Assembly (NCBI GenBank): GCA_039566865.1 | Contig: CM076955.1 | Coordinates: 9,054,501 to 9,118,500, forward strand | From: Aurelia coerulea | Taxonomy: Eukaryota; Cnidaria; Scyphozoa; Semaeostomeae; Ulmaridae | Direction of reading: 5' to 3' | DNA: 64,000 nt | Shown: piece by piece, positions 44,188 to 55,739 of the stretch | How the letters are laid out: the number at the start of each line of letters is the position of its first letter | Position numbering within the stretch: the stretch's first letter is position 1 | The notes under the pieces: model-generated | Database searches by the model: none | What the model saw: only the letters and a program-made list of their open reading frames with translations | What the model was told of the DNA's origin: nothing | Made by a program: the position numbers and the translations under genes

Positions 44188-44360
44188 AAGAAATTTGAAA
44201 CACAACTCCCTGGGAGAACAGCAATATAATCTTTAGCCCTCGATGTTTTTCTTTTTGTTTATATAAATATATTGATTAATTGCATTGTATGTTTTTTGTA
44301 GTTTTATTATGCTGAAGGGATATTGTGTATAAATAATTTAAAATGAAAATGAAAATGAAC

Positions 44361-44654
44361 TGAGCCCTAAAGTAATCTGTACAGTACCAACACTGTTTCT
44401 AAGAGAAAGGTTTGGGATTTTGGCACTTTATTACGATTCACTTATACTGATATCTCTTCTCTTTGTTGGAAAACAGTAGAATTCCATAAAACTTCGGGTA
44501 TGAAACTTGGGCCAAGTGAATTTTGACTTATATTTTAGGGCCCCGAGTCCACCAGCCAGCATTTCACTGTTTTTGGGTTGGAATATTTTCTGAAGAAAAA
44601 TACCCCGTTTTTCCAAAGATTCTACAAAAAACTTTCATAAACAGGAATATAGCT
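44361..44654. other. unassigned sequence
   Basis: About 290 bp between the LINE tail and repeat K. No gene recognised. Confidence 0.4.
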
Positions 44655-44757
44655 CTATAAATTCTCAATTTACTCTATATGTTACGATTATTGTGGTAGA
44701 TTTTTCCCGGTTTATGGGGTCATATTTTAAAATTTTGCCCTGGTTACGGGTCCTAAC
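44655..44757. repeat. dispersed repeat K, copy 2
   Basis: It shares GATTATTGTGGTAGATTTTT-type sequence, TCCCGGTTTATGGGGTCATA and TTTTGCCCTGGTTACGGGTC with 38394-38499. Confidence 0.75.
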
Positions 44758-44789
44758 TCTTAATTCTCAAAGACACATATATACCATAA

Positions 44790-46930
44790 TAATAATAATA
44801 ATAATAATCAATTTATTTAAAGTTGGCGCTACATAGCTATGTACAGTAAAAATTAAAAATAATTACTAAACTAGCTAATCCAAGCCAACTGCTAAAAACT
44901 ACAACAAGTCCAAGAAATATATATACATGATTAAATAACTAAGATATCAAATACAAGGTATAAAATTTCAAAACAGAATTCAAAACGTTGTAATATAAAA
45001 ACCCGAGCTGTTAAAAATCCGAATGTCCGAAATATGAAATGGAAGCTGTATCAAATCATGGTATCACAAAAATCCAAGTTGTGGTATAAACGTCCTACAT
45101 AATCTGCATGAGCAGTCAGTGCCATTCCAACTTTTAATTTTTTTCTTAAACTCATTGATAGATTGAGCATTCCTTATGTGAGGAGGAAGAGATAGCCAAA
45201 GACGTTGCCCTCTATATTTGATAGTCTCGGATCCATAACTTGTAGTTCTTACCCTTGGTAGCACAAATTCATTATTGTTTCTCAGATTATAATTAACACG
45301 ACGCTCGCAGAAAATTTCCCTCATGAAAGGGGGATTGATGTTCTCCTTAGTTTTAAACATTTCGATCATAAGCGTTTGCAGGTTCCTTGCATGAATATTT
45401 ACTGAGTCATCTTTTCCTAGCAGGGTGTTGAAGCTTGATTCATAATCCTTGTATGCGATTCTCAAGGCTCTCTCGTGTATTCTATTAATTTTATTATTCA
45501 TGTGCCTACTGTGAAACATCCAGACTAATGGACAGTATTGAAACTGGCTAATTACAAAGGCTCTCATTAAGATTCTTAGTTTGTTAGAGTCCATGTAACC
45601 AGATATGCGAGCGAGGGCGAAGAGCTTGCTACCAGCCTTCTTACACAACTTATTGATATGCGTCTCAAAATTGAGTTTTTTGTCGATCACAACGCCTAGT
45701 AGCTTTTCCTCGTCCGTATTTGCTATGACAGAATCTCCTACATTAACTGTGACCTGCTTGTTAGAATTTCTACCAAGTATGAGTAAATGACATTTATCTG
45801 TATTCAATTTCATAAAGTTATCAGCGAACCATTGAATAATTGTACTTGAATCATTCTCCAACCTTGCAATTACGTTATCAAGATTCTTACCGCATGCATA
45901 TATGGTTGTATCATCTGCGTAATTGCAGATATCAGTATCGTCTATGGAGAGCAACAAATCATTTATGTATATGTTAAAGAACAGGGGACCAAGAACCGAT
46001 CCTTGTGGAACTCCAAGGGACAGTTGCTTGTAGCCACTAAAAGACCCATTAATCTTAACTCTCTGGTGCCTATTTTCCAAGAAGCTGTTGACGAGACACA
46101 GTGCTTCACGGCTGAAACCGTAAGCATCTAATTTTGCTAAAAGGAGGTCATGTTTAATACAATCGAACGCTTTGGATAAGTCCATCAGGATTGCGCCAAT
46201 ATTTTCTCCATTGTCTAAGCTTGCTTTCCACTTTTCAAGCATTCGAACTAACGCGTGCTGCGCATTATACCCCTTACGAAAACCGCAAAGAAGTGCCGAT
46301 AAATAAGGCCCCATATAATCAATAATCTGTTGGTCCAGCAGTCTTTCAAAAACCTTAGAAACAGTTGGCAAAACGCTCACGGGTCTGTAATTTTTCTTCC
46401 TTGTTTTCTCCTCCATTTTATGAAGAGAAGTCCCATCTGCTAGTTTCAATAAGTCCGGAAACAAACCATTTTCTACGCAATCATTGAAAATAAGCTGTAA
46501 CGAATCGGAGCAAATGTCAGCGTTGCTTTTCAGTACTTCTGCAGGTATATTTTTATAGGTTGTTGCCTTCTTAGGATTAAGTCTTCGAATTTCAGAATGC
46601 ATCAGTTCTATGGAAACCTTTTGGAATTTAAAGAAATCGTCGTTTTGAGCAAAACTGCGAATTTTCCTTATGCTTGGGTGGTTGGAATATTTTATTAGAG
46701 CCCTTTCTACAGAATCTGAGACACCTTCTGTACTAACGATAATCTCACTGTTCTCCGTAAGACCTAGTGAGTCAGACCCCCTATAGGAGTTACCCCCTCG
46801 CCCTTTGCTTTCTAGCCCTCTCATCCCAAACAAAGGCTCTGAAATCACTTTCTGATTGTTCTTTCCAGCAATCGTTCTGGTTTGAAAAGTATTGACGTCA
46901 GATATGTGTCTGGAATGGAAGGGCAATTAG
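44790..46930 (-). mobile_element. CR1-like LINE, family F3, 5'-truncated
   Basis: The minus-strand element covers the reverse transcriptase and 3' UTR, ending in an (ATT)n tail. The upstream border near 46.7-46.9 kb is unclear: the first 85 residues of the open frame do not resemble the related LINE. Confidence 0.85.
45064..46926 (-). CDS. LINE reverse transcriptase (F3), open over 620 codons
   Basis: Open from start to stop. Residues about 85-100 begin the homologous region (ALIKYSNHPSIRKIRSFA). The RT blocks follow: KKATTYKNIPAEVLKSNA, KKNYRPVSVLPTVSKVFERL, AILMDLSKAFDCIKHDLLL (motif A), LGVPQGSVLGPLFFNIYIND (motif B) and ICNYADDTTIYAC (motif C). The thumb and C-terminal domain run to CRLCRTFIPQLGFL. 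All RT catalytic residues are present, but the endonuclease part is missing. The N-terminal residues (RGLESKGRGGNSYRGSDS) are of unknown origin and may come from flanking DNA. Confidence 0.85.
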   Translation of the reverse strand: MPFHSRHISDVNTFQTRTIAGKNNQKVISEPLFGMRGLESKGRGGNSYRGSDSLGLTENSEIIVSTEGVSDSVERALIKYSNHPSIRKIRSFAQNDDFFKFQKVSIELMHSEIRRLNPKKATTYKNIPAEVLKSNADICSDSLQLIFNDCVENGLFPDLLKLADGTSLHKMEEKTRKKNYRPVSVLPTVSKVFERLLDQQIIDYMGPYLSALLCGFRKGYNAQHALVRMLEKWKASLDNGENIGAILMDLSKAFDCIKHDLLLAKLDAYGFSREALCLVNSFLENRHQRVKINGSFSGYKQLSLGVPQGSVLGPLFFNIYINDLLLSIDDTDICNYADDTTIYACGKNLDNVIARLENDSSTIIQWFADNFMKLNTDKCHLLILGRNSNKQVTVNVGDSVIANTDEEKLLGVVIDKKLNFETHINKLCKKAGSKLFALARISGYMDSNKLRILMRAFVISQFQYCPLVWMFHSRHMNNKINRIHERALRIAYKDYESSFNTLLGKDDSVNIHARNLQTLMIEMFKTKENINPPFMREIFCERRVNYNLRNNNEFVLPRVRTTSYGSETIKYRGQRLWLSLPPHIRNAQSINEFKKKIKSWNGTDCSCRLCRTFIPQLGFL

Positions 46931-46987
46931 CGGTGTTGCCTTCCAATGAAGAAAGTACAAATAGAATTGAAATGTAATGTTTAATGT

Positions 46988-47375
46988 GTTGTTGTTCAAT
47001 TTCAATGACCTCTGAAAACAGAATAGCTTGTAAACATTAGGCCTCTCAATTCAGATCACCCATCATGTTCAGCCGAGGATAGTTTGGAAGAGTGATAGCA
47101 CCCCTCAACTCGTTTCGCGTGTTTAATCAGGCAAAGGGCGACGTACCCTGGGTACCAGAGCCTCAAAATTAGAATGAAATTAAGGGCGATGTGCAAATCG
47201 CTGGTTTCTTTTTTTGTTGTTCAATTTCAATGAACAGAATAGCTTGTAAACATTACGCCTCTCAATAAAGATCATTCATCATGTTCAGCCGAGGATAGTT
47301 TGGAAGAGTGACAACACCCCTCAACTCGTTTCACGTTTTTAATCAGGCAAAGGGCGACGTGCAAATCGCTGGTTT
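46988..47375. repeat. tandem direct repeat, two copies
   Basis: The copies share AACAGAATAGCTTGTAAACA, CATGTTCAGCCGAGGATAGT, TTGGAAGAGTGA and CCCCTCAACTCGTTTC, then TTTAATCAGGCAAAGGGCGA. The first copy has an extra stretch of about 50 bp (CCCTGGGTACCAGAGCC). Confidence 0.85.
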
Positions 47376-48143
47376 CTTTGTAAAACTGCCTTGTAAAATA
47401 GCAGATAAGTCCCAGTCATTGCTAATAAAAACATAAAAAGGCGACAGGTAAAAATAAAACTTACAGAGACTCATAAAATAAGACTGCAGGAAATCAGAAG
47501 AGTCGACAGGAGTCTGAAAAACTCCCATAGCTAAACTTTATTTCAATTTGGCCCAAGACCTGGCCCCTGTCTTCTTTGAAGGATTTTCTTCAGCTTCAAT
47601 TTCTGCACATGTGGTTTCTGTCAAAAACAGAATGCACGCATTCGTTGCCGATCCCTTACTTCCAGCTATCGTCCAATATTTCACACCATTTTACTCTTCC
47701 TTCCCTCTTCTCATTTCATGAAGGCCTTTTCTTTAATAAGAGACTTAGCCAATCTAGGTTTAGTGGCCATTCGCTGCCAAAAGCTGGTCGAGAGTATCGT
47801 AAATGTTAATCCTCCCAAGGAACAATTCAAGTACTATTTCAATCTAAAAACTATCAACAGTTTGAAAGCAATTTCCCATGCTGCACAACAATGTCAAAAG
47901 CTTTTTGCGTGACAACTCAGATGGTAGTTGAAAACATAAAAGGGGATGTTTCTCTTGAATTGTGGCACTCTGGAGCACCAATCCCTCTCCCAATAACTCA
48001 TATTTTGAGGTAGAAACTCCTTAAATATAGCAAGGCTGTCAAAAGACAACATTTAGCAAATAAACTGGGGGAAATAGCCTTTGAAGGGTAGGAAATGTGC
48101 AATTTCCACTCGACCCCCCTCCAGCACCTAAAAAATCCCCGGA

Positions 48144-48235
48144 CCTGAATCCCTCTCCAAATGGGTCCCAATGCATATCAAGCGAAAAGCCTGAATCCCT
48201 CTCCAAATGGGTCCCAATGCATATCAAGCGAAAAG
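48144..48235. repeat. 46-bp perfect tandem duplication
   Basis: CCTGAATCCCTCTCCAAATG through AGCGAAAAG occurs twice head to tail without a mismatch, indicating a recent slippage or duplication event. Confidence 0.95.
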
Positions 48236-48608
48236 AGATCCCACTGGGATTTTTAAAAATCTGAAAACCCCTCAATGGGGTGTTGAAGGGCACCCATTTT
48301 TTGACGTCATGAGCAGCGCGAGAACAATGGAATGACAAAGGACTTCGAGCTCGACACAAAGGGAAACAAAGGGCTTGGCAAGCCGAAAGTGGGATGGGGA
48401 AATTTACGAATAACCCCTCGACCAGAGTCCTGACTGGAAAAAGAGGACGTTTTGAGGAGGAACCGAATGTTGGGCGACGTTTTCACCTTCGGTTTGACTT
48501 CGCCCATGTTACGGTTCTGCCAATCGAACTGTCTAGACAATGAGAACGTTGGCGAGAGGGACAAAGGGAATGACGCCACATCCGGCTGCAACGAATATGT
48601 AAATAGAT

Positions 48609-48720
48609 TAGACTTATGAAGACGAGTCTCTCGTTTCCCTGTGCTCTCTGACTTCTTGATGGCGCTTCAGTCAACAGAGACTCATAATATTACTCTGAAA
48701 AAGCAACCTGGTTCCTAGGG
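48609..48720. mobile_element. MULE-like fragment
   Basis: TAGACTTATGAAGACGAGTC starts a stretch that parallels, in inverse, the right end of the 30873-31968 element (GATGGCGCTTC, GTCAACAGAGACTC, TACTCTGAAAAAGC). The other end was not found. Confidence 0.65.
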
Positions 48721-49174
48721 CCAGCTTCCTACGTCAGTACTGACCCTGGTACCGGACAGGTCAAATTCGCAATTTGATTGGCTATACGCTAACAAAGGGT
48801 TCATTAATTATTCGAAAGACTTGCTCCGCGGAAAATGGGTCAACTTTGAGTCGCAGTCACGGAAAAACGGGACAAAGAATTGAAAAACGGATTGTTGGCA
48901 TACCTTAAAGATAATACTTTGCCCCAGTTGATGGGGGTTTCAACCCTATCCATCTGCGCCTGCGGGAGAAATTAGCCATATTTTGTCATTTTGGGACCAT
49001 TCCTATTGATTCCCATTCAAAAATGAACTCCATTTGATCGCTATTTTTAAAAAATTAGCAGCAATCATGGGGCAGAGAAGGGGCTTACAAGGAGTAATAG
49101 GCAACAGCGCATCTGAATTTTGAAGTTTCAAGAAATTTGGGGGTCGTTATGACGTCATGAAAGGGGGTTGAAAA

Positions 49175-49690
49175 AAATGTTCCGACTTTTTACCAGAGGT
49201 TACGTTTGGAGTCGATGCTCCATGGTTACTTGACCAATTTGAAAACGGAAAAAACTTTACAAGAGCCAACTCATCTGCAAATCTTAAAATGAAATTTGGA
49301 TTTAGATACCGCCTTGAGGGGCTCCGCGCGGGCGCCTTGAAAATAGGAATAAATTTTGGCCTACCCCATTTTGCACGGTAACTCCGATTTGCGCTCGGAA
49401 AAGGGCCTCGAAATGTCAAAATTCGACGGAAAACCACATTCTTTACCTATTCCAACTTTAATTTGCTATTTATCCCTGACATTGGGAGAAAAACAAGCCA
49501 TTTCATTTTCGAAGCTGCGGTGAAATTTTCGAAAAATTTCGACTTAGGCCCATTTTCCACTAAAACAAATCGTGCTTATTTTCCTATTAAATACACTTGC
49601 TAACCCCGGATTAATGTTTAAATACTTTTAAAATGGTCGATAAGAGGACCTCAAAGTGTTTGTTTTTAGTTTTTCGAATCATCTACTGCA
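49175..49690 (-). repeat. dispersed repeat C, copy 2 (inverted)
   Basis: Complement of the 36360-36860 repeat with substantial divergence. It ends at the (GTT)n tail of the F1 LINE that follows, so the LINE probably inserted into it. Confidence 0.65.
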
Positions 49691-49828
49691 TTATTAGCTG
49701 TTGTTGTTGTTGTTGTATCTTTATTTTACATCGATTGAAAAAATCATCTAGTCTACTATGTACATATGTACATGGAAACTAATCAAAAGCGATGGATACA
49801 GTAATTAGATTAAAATAAATATATTTTT

Positions 49829-50959
49829 TTAAACGGTTTGTACATTATTTACAGTAAAACGACAGGAGTTGCATTTGCACGTGGGGCCATCCCATTGTGA
49901 TATTAACCTTTTGAAAATATTAAGGCTTTGAGCCGATTTTAGCTCATTTGGTAAGCAATTCCAAATCTGTGGTCCTAAGAACTTGAGACTGCGAGCACCG
50001 AAAGTAACCTGGTTTGGTCTGTAATGAGTAAGGTTATTAGGATTTCGCGATGAATAATTAGAGGATCTAACTTGAAAAATATCTTTCATGAAGGATGGAT
50101 TCAGACCATTTAGAGTCTTGAACATTTCTATGGAGATAGCTCTAAGTCGGTAAACATGCATGGTGCATCGTTGTGATTTCAGTAGAAGGTCATTATATGA
50201 ACTGATATGATCATTATGAAGGAACCTAAGTGCACGTTCTTGTACCTTCTCAATCTTATGCATTGATTTAGCTGAACAAAAATGCCATACTAAAGGACAG
50301 TAATTGAAATTAGAATAAACAAAGCTCTGAACAAGGACTTCTCTCGCATCAAAACCAATATAAGCTCGAAGCCTCTTTAGGACATTAAGTTGAGTTGCAG
50401 CTTTTCTACAAAGTACTGCGATGTGTGGATCAAAGTTTAGTTTATAGTCTAGTTGAATCCCGAGAAGTTTGACTGAATCTTCAGACATGATTGTTTTTCC
50501 GTGAATACTTATTTTCTCACCACTGGTAGTTGTCTGGTCTTTTTTAATTAACAGTGCATGAAACTTTGATGGATTTGCAATCATATGGTTTTCCTTTAAC
50601 CAATCTAGTGCTACGCCTGCTTCTGCCTCTAAGGCTCGCACCAAATCTGGTAAAGTCCTAGAGAAACAAGCAAGCGTGTTGTCGTCGGCATAATTATATA
50701 GCGTTGCCTGTTTAATAAACAGAAAAAGATCATTTATATATACATTAAAAAGAATAGGACGTAACACCGAGCCTTGGGGGACCCCAGATAAGATTGTTTG
50801 AAAGGAACTGTATGTATTGTTTATCCTCACGGATTGCTCACGCCGTTTAAGATATGAATAGATTAGTACCAAGGCATTTTCATCCACACCGTACGCATTC
50901 AGCTTCGCAATCAGCAGATCGTGTGGGATGCAATCAAATGCTTTTGACAAGTCCGTCAA
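49829..50959 (-). pseudogene. LINE F1 reverse transcriptase, palm to C-terminus
   Basis: It opens in motif A (MTDLSKAFDCIPHDLL) and contains LSGVPQGSVLRPILFNVYIN and YNYADDNTLACF (YADD intact). The complete C-terminal domain ends in WDGPTCKCNSCRF, a CxCxxC cluster. The preceding RT segment (fingers) is in another frame at 51198-50956, so a frameshift near 50956 splits the enzyme. Confidence 0.87.
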
Positions 50960-51198
50960 TAAAGACCTACAATGTAATTATTGTCAAGTTTGGTCTTCCA
51001 GTCTTCGAGGAGTCTTATCAAAACGTGCTGCGTACCGTATGCTTTCCTATATGCGCCTATGAAAACCGAGAGCGTAGTATCAAGATAGACAACTAATTGC
51101 TGTTTCATGACTTTTTCATAGATTTTAGAGAATGTATTTAAAACACTGACAGGACGAAAATTGTTCTCAACTGTGCGATTTGCTTCACCCTTATCCAA
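50956..51198 (-). pseudogene. LINE F1 reverse transcriptase, fingers segment
   Basis: It reads VENNFRPVSVLNTFSKIYEK and GAYRKAYGTQHVLIRLLEDW, the blocks before motif A, and terminates early by frameshift. Upstream, in a further frame, the sequence resembles STGEDQIPPKLVHLAADEL. Confidence 0.82.
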
Positions 51199-51305
51199 AG
51201 GGCATACTGCTGCACGCTTTCCTTTATCTGGAAACCTATGGCTTTGTAAGCAGCTGTTTATTGCAAAGGTTAAGGGAGCGGTAAGTTCATCTGCAGCTAA
51301 ATGTA

Positions 51306-51650
51306 CTAGTTTTGGCGGAATTTGATCTTCGCCGGTAGATTTTTTTCGTCCAAGGATCTCAGTAAAGCCCAGACCTCATGATGTTGCACCTCGTGAAATG
51401 AGAAGGAATTTGAAATATCACTACCATCCTTTATGGCAAGAACACTAGGGTGATCTTTGTACTTCTCTAGAATAAGCCTAACGAGTAGTCGATCATCATC
51501 ATTTTTAACAGAATCAGCAATGTTACAAGGTTTTTGTCCACTTGTTTTCTCAACTATACTAATGTAATGATTATTGAAAATCTCAGTCAACTCACTGTCA
51601 TCAGTAACAATTTGGTTGTTGTGTACCAAGGAAATATCATCACCGACCAA
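51306..51650 (-). pseudogene. LINE F1 ORF2 linker segment
   Basis: It reads MVGDDISLVHNNQIVTDDSE and EIFNNHYISIVEKTSG, the conserved segment between endonuclease and reverse transcriptase (compare GNDITLVKEDKIITDD in the 23.5-kb copy). Frameshifts at both ends separate it from its neighbours. Confidence 0.82.
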
Positions 51651-51699
51651 ACCACCTTTATTAGAAAGAAAAGGTTTAACCAGATTCCAGAAATCTTGA

Positions 51700-53025
51700 T
51701 TAAAAATTAAACCTCCAGCAGTAGCCTTTTTGAAATGTTGTTTGATTGCTTTCTTTCGTAAGGAAACGCATTTTTTTGCGCTGCTTTTTATAGTTTCTTT
51801 CGTTTATATTTGTAGGATATTTGTTGAATTTGTTTTTCAACCGCGTTCTGGTATAAATTGCCTTTTTTAGTTCACGAGTTACGAAAGGTGCACTATTTCC
51901 TCGCGCAAGTTTAGTTTTCAGAGGAGCATGTTTATCCACTAGCTTTCGGAAGTTGTTGGTAAGGTTATTATAGCAATCATCGGGGTCCTCCAAGGCATCA
52001 AAATTAGCTGTGCGAATATCTGCAAGAAATTTAACTGAATCGAAATTTTTATAGTTTCTATACTTAATCACCTTGGGTTTAAGACGAGGGATATGTGATT
52101 TTAGAACTGTGACAACGAGACCAAGATAATCGCTAAGACCTGTCTCAAAGACTGAAGTTTTCTGGAAACTTCTCACTCTGTTAGTGAGGATAACATCAAT
52201 CGAAGAGCTACTAGTTTTAGTGAAACAGGTTTTGGCCGTCACTAGATTTGAAAGCCCAAAAACATCACAAAAGTTTACGAGCTTCTGATTTGCACCATCT
52301 TCTTTGTCAAAGGTATTAATGTTGATATCTCCCATCAATATCACATTATCATATTTGTCTAAAGCTGAATTCAAGGAAATGGAAAGGGCAGAGAAAAACG
52401 AGTCTAAATCTCTGGGTTCAGGGGGACGATAAATGCTATAGATAATCCATTTTTTCTTATTAACTGTCAGTTCAGAACAGATGAGTTCAAGACTTGAAAC
52501 TTCAAACAAAGGAACACGACTGCAAACAACACCCTTGCGAACATATTGCATCAAGCCACCGCCAAATTCATTCCTATCACGACGCATGGGTGTTTGATAG
52601 CTATTCATCAAAAAAGTTTTGATATTGAATTCCGAGTTAAGTTTTGTCTCCTCGATAACGAGAATATCAGGCAAGAATTTTTCAACAATAATCCTAAGAT
52701 CGACAATCTTGTATCTTAAGCTATTTATATTCAGAAAACCTATGAGGGGGTGATTATGGTATTGTACTCTTAATCCAAAAAGATTGTCCAAGTCACTTGA
52801 AAAATCTGAAGAAACAGTTGGACTAACCAAAGGTGTAGTAAGCTCAACTGTTGATAAATCTGATTCCGAAACACCAGTCAAAACTGTAGCTAGAGACGAT
52901 ATATCTATGGACCCTGAAGACTCAATACAAGAGTTTGATGTCCATGTTTCTATTTCAGAATCATGCCCCTCATCTAGTAATTTTACGTTTGCTGTTTTAT
53001 TCGTCGAAGTTCTGTTACATATCAC
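51700..53025 (-). pseudogene. LINE F1 APE-type endonuclease
   Basis: A 441-codon frame. After about 90 low-complexity residues come IGFLNINSLRYK, LVIEETKLNS, RDRNEFGGGLM, IYSIYRPPEPRDLD, ILMGDININTF, SSSIDVILTN and GLSDYLGLVV. The last is the block that normally reads S-D-H; here the catalytic His codon is TAT (Tyr), probably by a C-to-T change. The frame ends at 51700 by frameshift in the basic linker (KKQRKKMRFLTKES). Confidence 0.85.
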
Positions 53026-53031
53026 AGACGG

Positions 53032-53709
53032 TCAATTTTGAATTAAGAACTTTGCAATATTACCTCCCAAAAGATTTGTTCCTCGTTGGTTCAGGTGAAT
53101 GCCATCGTCATACAAAAGATTCCGCCAGTTGTCGTCAAAATTTCCATGATTAATGAATCCTATATCATATCGTCGTAACGATTCCTCTAGTAAAGCATTG
53201 ACCTGCACTCTCTTTGATTCCATAAGATCTGAATCTCCTCTGGGTAAAATACTGGAAATTGCCACGCATTGGATACTTTTCCTTGCTTCCATTGCGACGT
53301 TGATGATTTTGCTGGCAATTTCTTCTGGCTCGTCATTTCTAAGATTATTTGTCCCACAGTGGATTATTATGCCATCTGGATGTTTATTCAAGGTCGGAAC
53401 AGCATAAGATTCCATGTCCTCCGCAGATGCCCCTGAAAAGGTTTTCACGACTGTATAGTACTTTCTAACACTGCGATTTAGTTCTTGTTTCCTAATTCCT
53501 TTCAAAGTAGAGTCTCCTATGAATGCAATGGTCGGCTTCCTCCTTTCTCTTCTGTCAAAACTTTGAGGTTGTCTTCTCTCCATTCCTTGTTTATTTTGAC
53601 TTTGTTCTGTGTAAAAAGATGATCGTGGCCTATCCCCTTCTTTTGAATCTCCCACTAGGCTTATTTGTGCTTCTGCTGGTCTCTTTTTTGCGACTTCATT
53701 GCCCCACAC
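53032..53709 (-). CDS. LINE F1 ORF1 esterase (SGNH) domain
   Basis: 225 codons. The basic Gln-rich first 60 residues are followed by an SGNH hydrolase: IAFIGDSTLKG (Ser67), IIIHCGTNNLRN (Asn121) and LLYDDGIHLNQRG (Asp202, His205), all in the expected order. It ends 7 bp before the endonuclease frame. Comparison with the F4 ORF1 suggests that an N-terminal winged-helix and coiled-coil region is missing at 53720, so the methionine used may be internal. Confidence 0.82.
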   Translation of the reverse strand: MWGNEVAKKRPAEAQISLVGDSKEGDRPRSSFYTEQSQNKQGMERRQPQSFDRRERRKPTIAFIGDSTLKGIRKQELNRSVRKYYTVVKTFSGASAEDMESYAVPTLNKHPDGIIIHCGTNNLRNDEPEEIASKIINVAMEARKSIQCVAISSILPRGDSDLMESKRVQVNALLEESLRRYDIGFINHGNFDDNWRNLLYDDGIHLNQRGTNLLGGNIAKFLIQN

Positions 53710-53720
53710 CGAAGTGGGGC

Positions 53721-55735
53721 TTTATAGCCCACCGCGCGCATACGAGGCTGCACAGGCTAGGGCTTCGAATCTCAAATCCTCGCATATTTGGAATTTTTCG
53801 TCGTAATACAGGACTGACAAGGTTTTACGCAAGCTTGTTTGAGAATGGTGGAATGTGATTGGTTTTCTGTCAAAACAGGTTTAATCGGGTTCGCAAGGCA
53901 TAGATTTACTGCACTCGTTGTAGTTTGTATTTTACTGAGCTGGATTATAAAGGAGAATAGAATAATGATGATATCACGCCATATTGTGCTTAACATATTA
54001 CGTAACGTAATATGTATTCTCTCAGCATTCTCTTGTATCTGAAACAAAGGGCTTTCAACAGAGGAGAAAATTCTCTTTCTTTCCATGCCAAAAAGGCTCA
54101 GGGGTGTCCATAGTAACTGTTTGAGATAACAACAACAAAACAAAACAAACAAATGGTTTTTGGCAAAGCTAGTAGTGGGCAATTTTAGACGGTAAAACAT
54201 AAGATCCTTTTGGATGATTACAAAGTCCGTACTGAGCTAAGCAAGCATAAGAAAATCTGAAAATTGATTTCTTCATAACCCCAAATTGGCTACAGTCAGA
54301 GAGATGAGTGTTGCTGCTAAAGTCGCCTTCAATAGAAAATCAAGCGCCTTGTATGTCTCAAATTAGATGTCATGTGAGATTTACGATAATGCAAAATTAC
54401 TTATGTTTATGCAGAACCCTGCAGAACGTTTCTATTCGCGGGCATCGAATTTGAGACAAGCAGTCACGAAAATAACCTCTGTGCAGATTCACATGCATGA
54501 AGATGTTTTGGTTCAGTGTGATCACGTGCCTTCCCCCAGTCAATGGGGCCATTGTTTGCTGGAATTCTGCACCTTTCCTCTCAACTTCACCTGGGACGTT
54601 TGCATCCGTAGCTGTGTAGGAGGGCGGTCCTTCTACCATCGGTGATACTGCGAATGCAAGCCTCTGTGCAGGCCGCCGGTTACATCATCCTGCAAGGTTG
54701 ACTTATTTGCATAATGAGTACTATCAATAAGTGGCTAATGATGCGTTCGTTCTAGAAAACGATTGTTTTAACATCATTAAGCTGCTAATGAAGTCAAGAA
54801 CGTGCCAATTCTGAGTAAATTTGTTGTTGTGCCAGGGTAAACATCATGGTGATTTATCCATCTTACGGTGTCAAATCTGTCTAACATGAAACATGCCGAC
54901 GTCAAATTTTTCTATCTGATCGCGGGAAACTTCTGTCTTGTGTGCGCTTTCTGTGCGCTTTCTTTATTTCAGTGCCAATTAGCAGAGGTAAAACGTTAAT
55001 CAATTGCTTTAACGAGCGTGACGGACTTTCTTTCTTTCTTTCTTTCTTTCTGACTGACATCGGAGCCCCTTCTTAGATTACAAAGGACTTTGTAATCAAA
55101 AAGAAGGAGACCAGCAGAGCATGCTAGAGCAGGGAACAGCATTTGCCCCTAACTACCTCAACAAAGCCTTGATGCAAACAAGGCCTAGGCCAGTCAGTTA
55201 ATTTTGCATGACCGATTTTTTAAGAACATCTCGTATATTTTTATGAACTGCTATCATTTAGAGTAACCAGCGATACTTTTTTAACAATTCTAATTCACTA
55301 AATTAGCAGATTTAATTTGGTTTTTGGTGCTTTTGAGGCATTTTCTTCTCTTCTCTCTTGTTATGACTGATTCTTATGCTCTTCTTTCTTCGTTTGGCAA
55401 CAATGCAATGAAAAGTCAGCTTTGAAGAATCTAATGCCAGAAGGCAAACTGCAATCTTTTCTCTTCATTTTTTCAAGATTATTTTTTGTTATCACACAGT
55501 CAATCAATTATGTTGTTATGCCAAACACTAACATAGGTAATGAGTTATGTTGCAAAGATTCGAGCCCTATGCTTTCTGTGAATACATGCTGTGGCAGATT
55601 TTATGCACAAGTGTCAACTATTTGGCCTGTACAGAATGGATATGGGAATCACTTTGTGAAAACTGCAACACTGATCTATCTTTTTAGTGTTTACCATACC
55701 TGCTAGAGATATCTGGTGTGGGGCACCTAGTAGTA
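53721..55735. other. 2-kb stretch without recognised genes
   Basis: Located between a truncated ORF1 and a separate ORF1 fragment. It contains a (CTTT)n repeat at 55027-55052, a palindrome TATTACGTAACGTAATA at 53996-54012 and a few unrecognised frames (53772-54200 minus, 54367-54645 plus). I see no TIRs around it. Confidence 0.45.
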
Positions 55736-55739
55736 ACTA

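Larger units (their letters stand above)
39000..44360 (+). mobile_element. CR1/L2-like LINE, family F4, nearly full length
   Basis: A 5' leader, ORF1 (39136-40500), a 42-bp gap, then ORF2 (endonuclease + reverse transcriptase), a 3' UTR and an (AAAATG)n tail at about 44338-44358. Both ORFs are open except for one TIR insertion inside ORF2. It is the best preserved retroelement in the window and appears young. The 5' border is approximate. Confidence 0.9.
46931..49170. other. region without genes, containing tandem repeats
   Basis: It holds a direct repeat of about 220 bp (46988-47210 and 47219-47375), a 46-bp tandem duplication (48144-48235) and a MULE-like fragment (48609-48720). Reading frames of 60-106 codons on both strands show no family resemblance. 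A 54-bp minus-strand segment at 47461-47514 (TPVDSSDFLQSYFMSLCK in one frame) has AG and GTAAG borders but no known homology. Confidence 0.5.
49692..53720 (-). mobile_element. CR1-like LINE, family F1, long copy
   Basis: Reading the minus strand: ORF1 esterase (53709-53032), endonuclease (53025-51700), linker (51650-51306) and reverse transcriptase (51198-49829), with a (CAA)n tail at about 49700-49720. Two or three frameshifts separate the ORF2 pieces. The 5' part of ORF1 is missing or unrecognised upstream of 53720. Confidence 0.87.

Noticed and set aside
47461..47514. Possible 54-bp exon with AG and GTAAG borders (minus strand)
   Set aside because: Short, no homology to SGSM3 or any gene I recognise; such border pairs are expected by chance in this much sequence.
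53996..54012. Palindrome TATTACGTAACGTAATA as a regulatory site
   Set aside because: A perfect palindrome, but isolated in an unannotated region with no gene start nearby; chance cannot be excluded.
55027..55052. (CTTT)n as a tail of a retroelement
   Set aside because: No coding or UTR sequence of an element could be recognised on either side.
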